Below, piece by piece: positions 7,047 to 15,827 of a stretch of 64,000 nt of DNA. The stretch spans positions 781,501 to 845,500 of the forward strand of contig NZ_CP136709.1 of assembly GCF_032926325.1 (NCBI RefSeq), given 5' to 3'. Position 1 is the first letter of the stretch, and every line of letters begins with the position of its first letter. Under the pieces are notes generated by a model, which did no database searches, was not told where the DNA came from, and was given only the letters and a program-made list of their open reading frames with translations. Source of the stretch: Aestuariibaculum lutulentum (GTDB lineage: Bacteria; Bacteroidota; Bacteroidia; Flavobacteriales; Flavobacteriaceae). A program made the translations under genes and the position numbers.

Positions 7047-9491
7047 TTATTCTACATCAATTTGAACAGATACCTCTTTTAAGCCTTCAGAAGTGGCTTT
7101 TAACTGAATATTTTCTGCTTTACCATTCGATTGAATAATAACCACACATTTTCCGTTATACGCTTTACGGTAGTTGGCTTTAAATGATTCTAAACTCGCC
7201 TGATAACCGTTATCAACACCTACTATTTTTCCACCACCTGTAACTTCAAACTGAATGAGGTTATTGGCTCTTGGAGATAAGTTACCTTCCTCATCATTCA
7301 CACTCACAGTTACATAAACTAAATCGTAATTATCGTTTGAAATCGCTTTTTTATCAGCCTCTAAAGCTAATTGCGAAGCAGTCCCTGCCGTATGTACTTC
7401 TTTCTCTAAAACCACTTGTCCGGCTTTTCGAGATACGACTTTAATGGTTCCTGGTTCGTAGTTCACCTTCCAAGATACATGCAACTCTTCATCTTGTTTA
7501 GACTTTACGCCTTGCGATGTTCCGTTTACAAAAAGTTCTACCTCATCAGCGTTATTATAATAGGCCCAAACATCAACTTCCTGACCTGCATTCCAGTTCC
7601 AGTGTGGTAAAACGTGTAATACAGTTTTATCGCTCCATTCACTTTGGTACATGTAATACACATCTTTTGGTAAACCTGCTAAATCGACAATTCCGAAATA
7701 TGAACTACGCGCCGGATACGGATACGGAATAGGCTCGCCAATATAATCGAAACCTGTCCAAATAAATGTTCCTGCGATATAGTCTAATTTCTTAACGGTT
7801 TTCCAGTTTTCTTCGTGGGTAGTTCCCCAGTAAGCCGCTACATTATCGTAAGCTGAAACTGTATAATCGTCATTACCATCAAACGGTTCGTTATGAGCCG
7901 GAGGCCAGAATTTAATTTCCGACGAGGTGGCATCGTAATGACCACGTGTTTCTAAAGCCGATACACTTTCGGAAGCTATTATTTTTTGACCTTTAAAATT
8001 TTCAGGGAAAGTACCGTAATCTTCATGTTTGTAATTAAATCCTAAAAGATCTAAAGCACCTGACTGATAGATAAAATTTTTCTCAGGAATATTTTCTGTT
8101 AAGGCACAGGTTACTGGTCTGGTCTGGTCTAAACTTTTAACAATTTTCACTAAATCTTTAGTCATCGCGATTCCTGTGCTATCAAACTGCTCGCGAATTT
8201 CGTTACCAATACTCCACATCATCACCGACGGGTTGTTACGGTCGCGACGAATTACATCCTGTAAATCGCGTTTATACCATTCGTCCCATTCTACATTGTA
8301 ATCAAATTTCACTTTACGTTTTTTCCAAACATCGAAAGCTTCAACCTGAACAATCAGTCCCATTTCATCACATAATTGTAATAACTCTAAAGACGACGGA
8401 TTGTGCGCCACACGAATGGCATTCACCCCCATATCTTTCATGATTTGAAGTTTTCTTTTTATAGCCGATTTATTTGCAACTGCTCCCAAAGCGCCGTTAT
8501 CGTGATGCAAACAAACACCATGAATTTTAGTTGGAACGCCGTTTAATGAAAAGCCTTTTTTAGCATTGAAGCTGAAATAACGAATACCCAGTGGCGTTTC
8601 GTAATTATCCACTAAGTTCTCACCTTCATAAATTTTTGTTTTCACGGTATACAAATACGGGTTTTCAACACTCCACAATACAGGATTTACAACTTCCATT
8701 TGTTGTCTAGTGACATAAGATGTATGTGGTTGAATACTATCTATTTTCTCTGAAACGGCAACTTCTAAATTATCGGCATCTAAAACGGTATTTACCAATT
8801 TAAACACTCGTTTTGACGTGCTATCGTTTTTAATCGTGGTTTCGAATGCAACCGTTGCTTTATCCTTTAATACTTTAGGAGTCGTAACATAGGTTCCCCA
8901 GTGGTCAACATATAAATTTTCGGTAGCTACTAAACGTACATTTCTGTAAATTCCAGAACCGGTATACCAACGCGAATTTGGCTGTTCACTATTATCGACT
9001 TTAACGGCAATGACATTTTCCTTTGTTCCAAAATTTAAATAATCGGTCAGATTATAAGCGAAAGAAATGTAACCATACGGACGTTTACCTAAATAATGCC
9101 CATTAATCCAAACCTCACTATTTCTGTACACGCCATCAAACTCAACAGAAACCGATTTGCCATTCCAATCTGCTGGCAAAGTGAATGTTTTTCTGTACCA
9201 ACCTGTTCCTGTTGGCAACGCACCACCTTCTGGTTTTGCCGGATTATCTTCACTAAATTCGCCTTCAATACTCCAGTCGTGTGGCAAGTTAAGTGTTCTC
9301 CAATCGGTAGTATTAAAATTGGCTTGAGTCGCTTCAGGAACATCTCCTAATTTAAAATTCCAGTTGAAATTAAAATCTTCAACAATACGCACATCTCTTT
9401 CAACAATTTCTTCGGTTTTACTACATGAAAAAATTAAGCTGACTAACAGCAACAGACTAAAGATTTTTGTTTGGTTTAATGTCTTGTTCAT
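7047..9491 (-). CDS. GH2 family exo-beta-glycosidase (beta-galactosidase / beta-uronidase type), lipoprotein
   Basis: 814 residues with a lipoprotein signal (LLLLVSLIFSC, Cys at about 23). Order: sugar-binding jelly roll (40-220, with LPHDWS and GVYRNSEVWING), immunoglobulin-like domain (220-320), TIM barrel (320-600), then two C-terminal beta-sandwich domains (DUF4982-like and Big-like). The acid/base Glu is in WSIGNEIRE and the nucleophile Glu in ASESVSA. AHNPSS is the conserved GH2 site motif. GH2 enzymes of RG-II loci remove beta-galactose, beta-glucuronic or beta-galacturonic acid, or alpha-L-arabinopyranose; sequence alone does not tell which. It lies 28 bases behind the second GH2 gene and is the last enzyme of the long operon. 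Confidence 0.88.
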   Translation of the reverse strand: MNKTLNQTKIFSLLLLVSLIFSCSKTEEIVERDVRIVEDFNFNWNFKLGDVPEATQANFNTTDWRTLNLPHDWSIEGEFSEDNPAKPEGGALPTGTGWYRKTFTLPADWNGKSVSVEFDGVYRNSEVWINGHYLGKRPYGYISFAYNLTDYLNFGTKENVIAVKVDNSEQPNSRWYTGSGIYRNVRLVATENLYVDHWGTYVTTPKVLKDKATVAFETTIKNDSTSKRVFKLVNTVLDADNLEVAVSEKIDSIQPHTSYVTRQQMEVVNPVLWSVENPYLYTVKTKIYEGENLVDNYETPLGIRYFSFNAKKGFSLNGVPTKIHGVCLHHDNGALGAVANKSAIKRKLQIMKDMGVNAIRVAHNPSSLELLQLCDEMGLIVQVEAFDVWKKRKVKFDYNVEWDEWYKRDLQDVIRRDRNNPSVMMWSIGNEIREQFDSTGIAMTKDLVKIVKSLDQTRPVTCALTENIPEKNFIYQSGALDLLGFNYKHEDYGTFPENFKGQKIIASESVSALETRGHYDATSSEIKFWPPAHNEPFDGNDDYTVSAYDNVAAYWGTTHEENWKTVKKLDYIAGTFIWTGFDYIGEPIPYPYPARSSYFGIVDLAGLPKDVYYMYQSEWSDKTVLHVLPHWNWNAGQEVDVWAYYNNADEVELFVNGTSQGVKSKQDEELHVSWKVNYEPGTIKVVSRKAGQVVLEKEVHTAGTASQLALEADKKAISNDNYDLVYVTVSVNDEEGNLSPRANNLIQFEVTGGGKIVGVDNGYQASLESFKANYRKAYNGKCVVIIQSNGKAENIQLKATSEGLKEVSVQIDVE

Positions 9492-9519
9492 TATCTATAC
9501 TCGTAATTAATAATCGCTT

Positions 9520-12500
9520 TTATTGAAATTCAAAGGATTCAATTCGAAGTCCTTTCATATTGTCTGATTCTAACTGAATTTTATAGGTTCCAGCATTAAT
9601 ATACCCGCCCGATGTGGTGTTTAAAACCTTCCATTTATCGTTTCTAACAGGAAATTCGATATCGTCATTTCGCAATAAAATACCGTTAGCATCTTCAATT
9701 TTTAACCGCACTTTTAATGGTCCTTCGGTCATATTCATATACCTGAAACGCATCAAATAAATATTGGCAACGCCCGGCGTGACTGTAAAAGTAATACTGT
9801 TTTTTGTGTTTTCGGTAAACTCTATGTAATCACTTTTCTTAAAGAATGCTTTTTTAACGCCCGACCCTGTAGTTTGAGCATCGCTTTCGGCTTCCAGTTT
9901 TACAATTACTCGGTCGTCTTTCTCTTCCATGGAGTAGGTTGGCACAACGGCTATGGTTGCTATTCCTTCTTCCGAACTAAAGGCAATATTTTCACCTTTC
10001 TTAGCTACTCGCTTATAAACGATGAAAGTTTGATTTAAACTATTTTCAGCAGATTCTTCCATCGCTTCATAGCCTTCTAATTGTTTTATTTCTGAATTTA
10101 CAAACGCGTAAATCGTGGCATCGGTCTTCAAGGTAAAATGTCCTGAAACAGTTTTATTTTCTTCTGAAATCGGGAATTTTAAATAATCGGCCCCATAAAC
10201 TTCGGAAGGCAATTTGGTAAAACTAACCTTTGAATTTACAAACTGTTTATCGGTAATATTTAGCCAGGTTGATACTTCAACATCTGTATTCGCTGAAAGA
10301 TTTAAAATATTCTTATCGGAAGGGTTTGCCGGATTTACATTATAGTCTTTTGAAGCAATAGCTATAGCCGAAATTACCGCCTCACCGGAAGCGACATTCG
10401 GGAATGAAATGATTAATTTTCCATTGTCACTTTTTGCTGAATATACTTTTTTCAAAGCCGCATCATGACCAACAGTTTTCCAGATATCTAAATTCTTTTC
10501 AACAATATTATTGTTAATTGCGATATCAAAAACGCGCCAATCTTCGCAATCCATACCGCCTCCAGTACCGTACCAAGCCTCATTAAAATACAATTCTACC
10601 TGATATTCGCCATCTGGCACAGGGAATTCGTAACGTAACTTATCGGCTCCATATCTAAAATCCTGAAATAACCTCCAGTCTTGCGTTCCTGCAATCGGGT
10701 CGTAAGTGGTACGCTGACTCGCATAATACGCCGGAAGGTTTTCAAAAGTATCGGTCCATGATAACGAGCCCCATGAATTTTCATCGGTTTTATGCACATC
10801 GGCTAACCAGGCATTTCCGAAAGTATCGGTATAATCTGCTCCACCGCTATTCACACGATATAAGTAATTAAAACCTTCGGCTGGTTTTAAAATATCGTTT
10901 GTTTCGCTCACCAAGGCATCAAAATGTGGTGCTTCTGGTAAATTATTCAATACGATATAATCTTTAGCAACAGGTTGTCCATCAACATAACCAACAACGT
11001 ACAATATATTGTATTTAACATCGACATTATTAAACTGAAAATGTTTGCCTAATCCCGTATTTTTTAGTTTTCCTAAAGATACTTCATCAACATCATTAAA
11101 CAATTCCACTTCATCACAATTTGAATACACATCGATACCATTTTTTGTTCCGCCTTCATTCCAACGGGTCGGCCACGAATGCGAAACGATGTACACCATC
11201 GGCTCTTTTTTGTTAGACACATAATTAGCACGGTACATATAAAATGCATCTAAAGGTTCACCCCAAATAGTGAAAATCCCTTTATAATTAACTGGGCCAA
11301 CTTTATCGATATCGCGATACCCTTCACCGTTTTGCGAACGCCCCGGATTTTCGTGAGAATATAATAACCAATGGTATTGCCCTACGATTTTATCGCTCAC
11401 CGATTCGGCTTCAGCAACCTTAATTTCCATCAATTGTGAAAAACGATTTTCGCTTAATTCACCTTTTTGATTGAATTCGCCTTCAGTATGTAAATCGGCA
11501 GAACGCCAGGCACCATACTCTCCATTTAATAAATGTTCGGTCATTTCTTTACCGTAATTATAAGGATCGCCGCCGTAGGTTCCCGACCAGTTTTGAATCA
11601 CGTTCCAGTCACTACCTTCCCCTCCGTTACAGGTCGTTACTAAACGCTGCGTTGCAGTTGGGTCTAATTCCCGGATAATTTGCGTACATTCTTCTGCAAA
11701 ATCCTTCGGAATGGTGCTTTCATTTTGTAAGCCCCACATCACCACCGACGGATTGTTTCGACGTTCTTTAATCCATTCCTTTAATAAGGTTTTAAAATTT
11801 TCTTTAAACTCAGGGGTATCATACCAGATATGCGCTGAAAATTGACTCCAGAATAAAATACCATCTTCATCTAAATGTTGCTGATATCTTAAATTATGTG
11901 GCTGGTGACCTTCACGGAAGGCATTATAACCAGCGGCTTTAATTTGTCCGATTCTGGCTTTTACATCTTTATCTGAAAACGAATGACTTCTGCCAATAAG
12001 GTGCTCGTATTCACAAGTACCGTTAATAAAAATTGGTTCATCATTTAAGAAGAAACGATTATCATCGCTTTCACGATTAATTGGCCAACTTACCCAACGA
12101 ATTCCATATGGTGTGGATAATGCATCTTTTAAATCGCCATTTTCGTAAACTTTAGTGACCAGTTGATACAAATACGGATCTTCAGGCGACCATAATTTAG
12201 GATTTGAAAACTCTGGCAAGGTTTGTTTAATTTCCTTTAAACCGGAAACATTTTCAACATCAGTTTTCACTGAAACAACCTGTTTTCCGTTAGTATCTAA
12301 CAACATATTTTCAACAGTGATTTTCTTTGCTGAATCGCTATAATTTTTAACCTCTGTAGTTGTATGAAGTAAAGCGTTTTCTTTATTAGTTGATGCATCA
12401 TTCCACACATGAACCCCGAAAGGTTCAATACGCAATTTATCGGTAACCACTAAAGATACGGGTCTAAATATTCCCATTGGTTGTGAACCTTCTGAAAAAC

Positions 12501-13032
12501 CCCATTCTCCCGAACAGCCACCACAAACCCAAGGTAAATCGGCAATAAATGCCGGATGTGCCGCTTTCACTACAATGTTGTTTTCAGTATTAAAATCAAC
12601 CACATCGGTAATATCTAGAGTAAAGGTGGTTCGTCCGCCTTTGTGAGCGCCCACTTCTTTGCCATTTACCCAAACGGTCGCATACGAGCCTACGCCTTCG
12701 AAAAACAAAAAGTGTTGTTTTCCTTGGTCTTCAGCATTTAATTTTAAGGTTTTATAATACCAGGCTGTACCGTGTAAATTACCATGTTTCATACGACGGA
12801 AACCATAATACTGATCCCAGTTGTGCGGCACAGAAACAGCTTTCCAATTGTCGTTAATATTTATGTTTTTAACAAAATCGGCTTCCGACTGATTCAAACT
12901 ATCTAAATGAATCGTGTACCAATTATCGTTTAAACTAATTTCTTTTCGAACAGCATCAACCTTCACATCTTTTCCACAAGATATAAACATTAAAATGCTT
13001 GCTAAAACTATGTATTGTAACTTTTTCATCAA
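9520..13032 (-). CDS. Large GH2 family glycosidase with malectin-like and C-terminal binding domains, lipoprotein
   Basis: 1170 residues, beginning with a lipoprotein signal (Cys at about 20 in ILMFISCGKD). The first 650 residues are a GH2 core: jelly roll with VPHNWDQYYG and GSYATVWVNGKEVG, Ig-like domain, TIM barrel with acid/base Glu in VMWGLQNEST; the nucleophile is probably the Glu in LNGEYGAWRS. About 770-930 resembles a malectin carbohydrate-binding domain (YRVNSGGADYTD, DGEYQVELYFNEAWYG). The last 130 residues look like another beta-sandwich binding module ending RIESFEFQ. The usual GH2 length is 600-900, so the tail is an added targeting part. Linkage specificity is unknown; it differs enough from the neighbouring GH2 to expect another substrate. 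Confidence 0.85.
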   Translation of the reverse strand: MMKKLQYIVLASILMFISCGKDVKVDAVRKEISLNDNWYTIHLDSLNQSEADFVKNININDNWKAVSVPHNWDQYYGFRRMKHGNLHGTAWYYKTLKLNAEDQGKQHFLFFEGVGSYATVWVNGKEVGAHKGGRTTFTLDITDVVDFNTENNIVVKAAHPAFIADLPWVCGGCSGEWGFSEGSQPMGIFRPVSLVVTDKLRIEPFGVHVWNDASTNKENALLHTTTEVKNYSDSAKKITVENMLLDTNGKQVVSVKTDVENVSGLKEIKQTLPEFSNPKLWSPEDPYLYQLVTKVYENGDLKDALSTPYGIRWVSWPINRESDDNRFFLNDEPIFINGTCEYEHLIGRSHSFSDKDVKARIGQIKAAGYNAFREGHQPHNLRYQQHLDEDGILFWSQFSAHIWYDTPEFKENFKTLLKEWIKERRNNPSVVMWGLQNESTIPKDFAEECTQIIRELDPTATQRLVTTCNGGEGSDWNVIQNWSGTYGGDPYNYGKEMTEHLLNGEYGAWRSADLHTEGEFNQKGELSENRFSQLMEIKVAEAESVSDKIVGQYHWLLYSHENPGRSQNGEGYRDIDKVGPVNYKGIFTIWGEPLDAFYMYRANYVSNKKEPMVYIVSHSWPTRWNEGGTKNGIDVYSNCDEVELFNDVDEVSLGKLKNTGLGKHFQFNNVDVKYNILYVVGYVDGQPVAKDYIVLNNLPEAPHFDALVSETNDILKPAEGFNYLYRVNSGGADYTDTFGNAWLADVHKTDENSWGSLSWTDTFENLPAYYASQRTTYDPIAGTQDWRLFQDFRYGADKLRYEFPVPDGEYQVELYFNEAWYGTGGGMDCEDWRVFDIAINNNIVEKNLDIWKTVGHDAALKKVYSAKSDNGKLIISFPNVASGEAVISAIAIASKDYNVNPANPSDKNILNLSANTDVEVSTWLNITDKQFVNSKVSFTKLPSEVYGADYLKFPISEENKTVSGHFTLKTDATIYAFVNSEIKQLEGYEAMEESAENSLNQTFIVYKRVAKKGENIAFSSEEGIATIAVVPTYSMEEKDDRVIVKLEAESDAQTTGSGVKKAFFKKSDYIEFTENTKNSITFTVTPGVANIYLMRFRYMNMTEGPLKVRLKIEDANGILLRNDDIEFPVRNDKWKVLNTTSGGYINAGTYKIQLESDNMKGLRIESFEFQ

Positions 13033-13061
13033 ACAATGATTCTAATAAAATTCTAAATTTA

Positions 13062-13101
13062 GAGACTCTGAAACAAGTTCAGGGTGACAAGACGTGTCTT
13101 G
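13062..13101. repeat. Dispersed intergenic repeat (GAGA...CTGAAA...TTCAG...TGACA type) with adjoining hairpin
   Basis: In the 69-base gap after the GH138-like gene, 13062-13089 matches the repeat at 30777-30804 in length and in the spaced words GAGA, CTGAAA, TTCAG and TGACA. It is followed by a small perfect hairpin (CAAGAC-GT-GTCTTG, 13088-13101). This type of short intergenic repeat is familiar from flavobacterial genomes. No T-run follows on the minus strand, so a termination role is not shown. Confidence 0.6.
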
Positions 13102-15819
13102 TTAATAAAATAACCAATCTATGGCTTTACCTTCTTCTTTATTGGTAATACCTGCATCGTGAATTACGATTTTTTCGTTTCCGTCGATAAATCCTAAAAC
13201 TAGAACACGTCCTTTTCCTAACTTCAATTTATGTTCACCAGGTTCATAACGATAACTATAAATATTTACCGGATATAATCCAGAAACCAACATGGCATTG
13301 GCTATTTTAATATCGGCTTGCCCCCTGTTGTTGGCTTGCGCATTGGTTTCTAAAGTTGGCGGTGCTAAAACAGTAAAACTGTTGGTACTGAAATACCCCA
13401 CCAAAATTTTAACAGCTTTGTCTGTTTTAAAATGTAAAACGCTGCCGTTTTCCTGTTGGTCTTTATCTGAAAATTTCACGCCCGACAGGTGTCTTAATTC
13501 TTTAGCAACCTCATCTATTTCAGCTTCATTATCGGTATAAACTTTTTGTCCTTTTTTTAATGAAAAACGGGTAGCGTCTTTATTTAGAATATCGACTTTA
13601 ACAGGCTCTAACGTCTTGAACGTTTTTATAATTTCTCCAGCATTATCTGATTTTAACATTTCAATATTATGCTTAAATACCTCGAGCTCCTTTTCAAAAT
13701 GTGGCAACAACTCTTCCCATGTTTTATTTTTGCCATCGTTACCTCTAATAGGAATTCGGCGCAGTTCGGTTTGCATACTATTGGCGTATAAATACGTATC
13801 TTTTGTTCTGTTGACCAACTCCTGATAATAAGCAACACTTCTTTCTAAATGTGGCAAGGCCTTGTCTAAATCTTCAATAGTATTTGAATAACTATAACGC
13901 AATATCAACAGGGCTGCTTTTACCTTTTCTGAAAAGACATTAGCAAACAAGTTGTAGCAATAGATATCATTTTTTAAGCGGTTGAATTCGGTAACATCCT
14001 TAGTAACATGAGGTGCTGCAGCATCAATAGCCTTAACCGCCGCTTTACCGTGATTGACAATCTCGTTGATGATTTGAAGCGGTGTTTCTCCAATATGTGG
14101 CTCGCCTTCCCATTCCTTTTTAGCGTATTCCAGAAGAATTTCACCTTTGGGACCACAAGATTCGTAAAATCCGGGATACACACGATATTTATATGGATTT
14201 ACTAACTGACTTGCGAACATGCCCAATAATAAGGTTTGTCGGTTACCTTCGGTAATTCCAAATCGGCGTAAGGTTTTAGGTGCAATTTCACCAGCTTCCT
14301 CATAAGCTTTTAATATACCTGCTCCTGAACCTACACCATATTTCTGACTTAACTGATCTTGCCAAAAACCGATTTCTTCGGTTCTATCACGCTGACTATT
14401 CCAAGCATAGCGCGCCCAGGCTTTGTACCAAATCCAGTCGCGTTCCATTTCCAGTAAACGCGGTTCGGTATTATCAGGGGCATACGGCCAATCCCAATAC
14501 GAGGTCTGCGGAAATAAGTGCAGCGCATTAGCGCCATGAACATTGTGCATGGCTTTTACACTTTTCTGAATAAAGTCTGGTGAACCATATCGGAAAGGTT
14601 CTAAATTTGCTAAAATATGTACGTTCGAAATATGCGTTGACCCCGCTTCGCTTAACTTTCTATGGGTTTCTGCCCATGGACCGCGAGGTTCGTAAGTGGT
14701 TAACGATTCGCCGTTGTATTTGTTCATGGTATACAGATTCTTATACAGCGGCAATGCTTTTTCCATAACCAAAGGGGCATCGGTATCGTGACCACGAAGA
14801 ATGATGGGTGGCTCGTTAGTTTCGCCAATAACCTGTAAACCGTCCTGAACCCCTGGAATAATCACTTTTGTAAACCATTCAACATCGTCATCAACGGTGT
14901 TCATGGCTTCACCCAAGGTAGTTAACAAACCAACGTTCGGATATTTTTCAATAAAAGCCGCAATCGATTTTCTCGTATAATCAGCTAAAAGCGGAGTGAT
15001 AGGTCTTGAACGTTCCTGAGTTTTTATTCCGTAATGTTCAGCAAATGGTTTTGATACCAGAATATTATAAAACATTTGAATGACCCAAATGCCACGCTTA
15101 TTGGCTTCTTCGGTAACGAATTTGAAAATCTCCTCGTTCTTTTTAAAATCTTCGTCACTAACCTCAACCGCAAACGGATAATCGTCTAACTTGACTAACG
15201 ACGCAAACGGATGGCCATTCCACAGATAAAGTGAATTAAAACGGTTATCGACCATCATATCCAGATACTCAATCCAAAGGTCTTTATCGTAAAACCAAGG
15301 GAAATTTTCTGGTGTATAGGGGTATTCGTAAACTGTTCTTCCCGGCAAATATTCTGGTTTTTGAATGCCAATAACAGTACCTCGTAATACCATTTCCGGA
15401 GCATCTTTTTTATTAATACTATCTGGTAATACTTTGGTTTCTGAAATTCGATCTACCAAATCCAAAGTGCCGTATAAAACACCTGAAGCATCCGTACCTT
15501 CAATATAGGTTACCTGTGCAGATGTCGTAATTTTAAAGCCTTCCTTTTTAATAAGGCTTGAATCATCAATATTTAAATCTGAAGTATTTAAGTTCCAGTT
15601 TTCACTTTCTTTTTCACCAATAATAATGGTTCTATCGGTATTATTTTCGGGCAATCTATCGGAAATGGTTACATGGTAATTATTCTCCAGTAATACGCCT
15701 GAAAGCTTATCCATAGCGTAAGCCAATCTTGGCGAATCCAAATCGCCCACAATAACCACATGCTTGGTTTTAGCACAGCATACTACCAGAAAAAGAAAAC
15801 CTAAACTTAAATACTTCAT
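13102..15819 (-). CDS. GH138-like alpha-galacturonidase (RG-II chain A) candidate, lipoprotein
   Basis: 905 residues with a lipoprotein-type start (LFLVVCCAK). Residues 20-130 form an alpha/beta domain of the kind found in front of GH20/67/84 barrels (GEKESE, YIEGTDASGVLYGTLDLVDRI). A TIM barrel follows (about 140-500), then a long helical region and a C-terminal beta domain. Glu304 (TLGEAMNT) and Glu371 (LTTYEPRGPW) are the best catalytic candidates. As I remember them, the catalytic pair of the studied GH138 enzyme is Glu294/Glu361, which has the same 67-residue spacing. GH138 removes galacturonic acid from the rhamnose of RG-II chain A. A GH67 or GH115-type alpha-glucuronidase is the alternative. 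It sits 8 bases after the BNR-TIM fusion. Confidence 0.6.
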   Translation of the reverse strand: MKYLSLGFLFLVVCCAKTKHVVIVGDLDSPRLAYAMDKLSGVLLENNYHVTISDRLPENNTDRTIIIGEKESENWNLNTSDLNIDDSSLIKKEGFKITTSAQVTYIEGTDASGVLYGTLDLVDRISETKVLPDSINKKDAPEMVLRGTVIGIQKPEYLPGRTVYEYPYTPENFPWFYDKDLWIEYLDMMVDNRFNSLYLWNGHPFASLVKLDDYPFAVEVSDEDFKKNEEIFKFVTEEANKRGIWVIQMFYNILVSKPFAEHYGIKTQERSRPITPLLADYTRKSIAAFIEKYPNVGLLTTLGEAMNTVDDDVEWFTKVIIPGVQDGLQVIGETNEPPIILRGHDTDAPLVMEKALPLYKNLYTMNKYNGESLTTYEPRGPWAETHRKLSEAGSTHISNVHILANLEPFRYGSPDFIQKSVKAMHNVHGANALHLFPQTSYWDWPYAPDNTEPRLLEMERDWIWYKAWARYAWNSQRDRTEEIGFWQDQLSQKYGVGSGAGILKAYEEAGEIAPKTLRRFGITEGNRQTLLLGMFASQLVNPYKYRVYPGFYESCGPKGEILLEYAKKEWEGEPHIGETPLQIINEIVNHGKAAVKAIDAAAPHVTKDVTEFNRLKNDIYCYNLFANVFSEKVKAALLILRYSYSNTIEDLDKALPHLERSVAYYQELVNRTKDTYLYANSMQTELRRIPIRGNDGKNKTWEELLPHFEKELEVFKHNIEMLKSDNAGEIIKTFKTLEPVKVDILNKDATRFSLKKGQKVYTDNEAEIDEVAKELRHLSGVKFSDKDQQENGSVLHFKTDKAVKILVGYFSTNSFTVLAPPTLETNAQANNRGQADIKIANAMLVSGLYPVNIYSYRYEPGEHKLKLGKGRVLVLGFIDGNEKIVIHDAGITNKEEGKAIDWLFY

Positions 15820-15827
15820 CTTATTTT

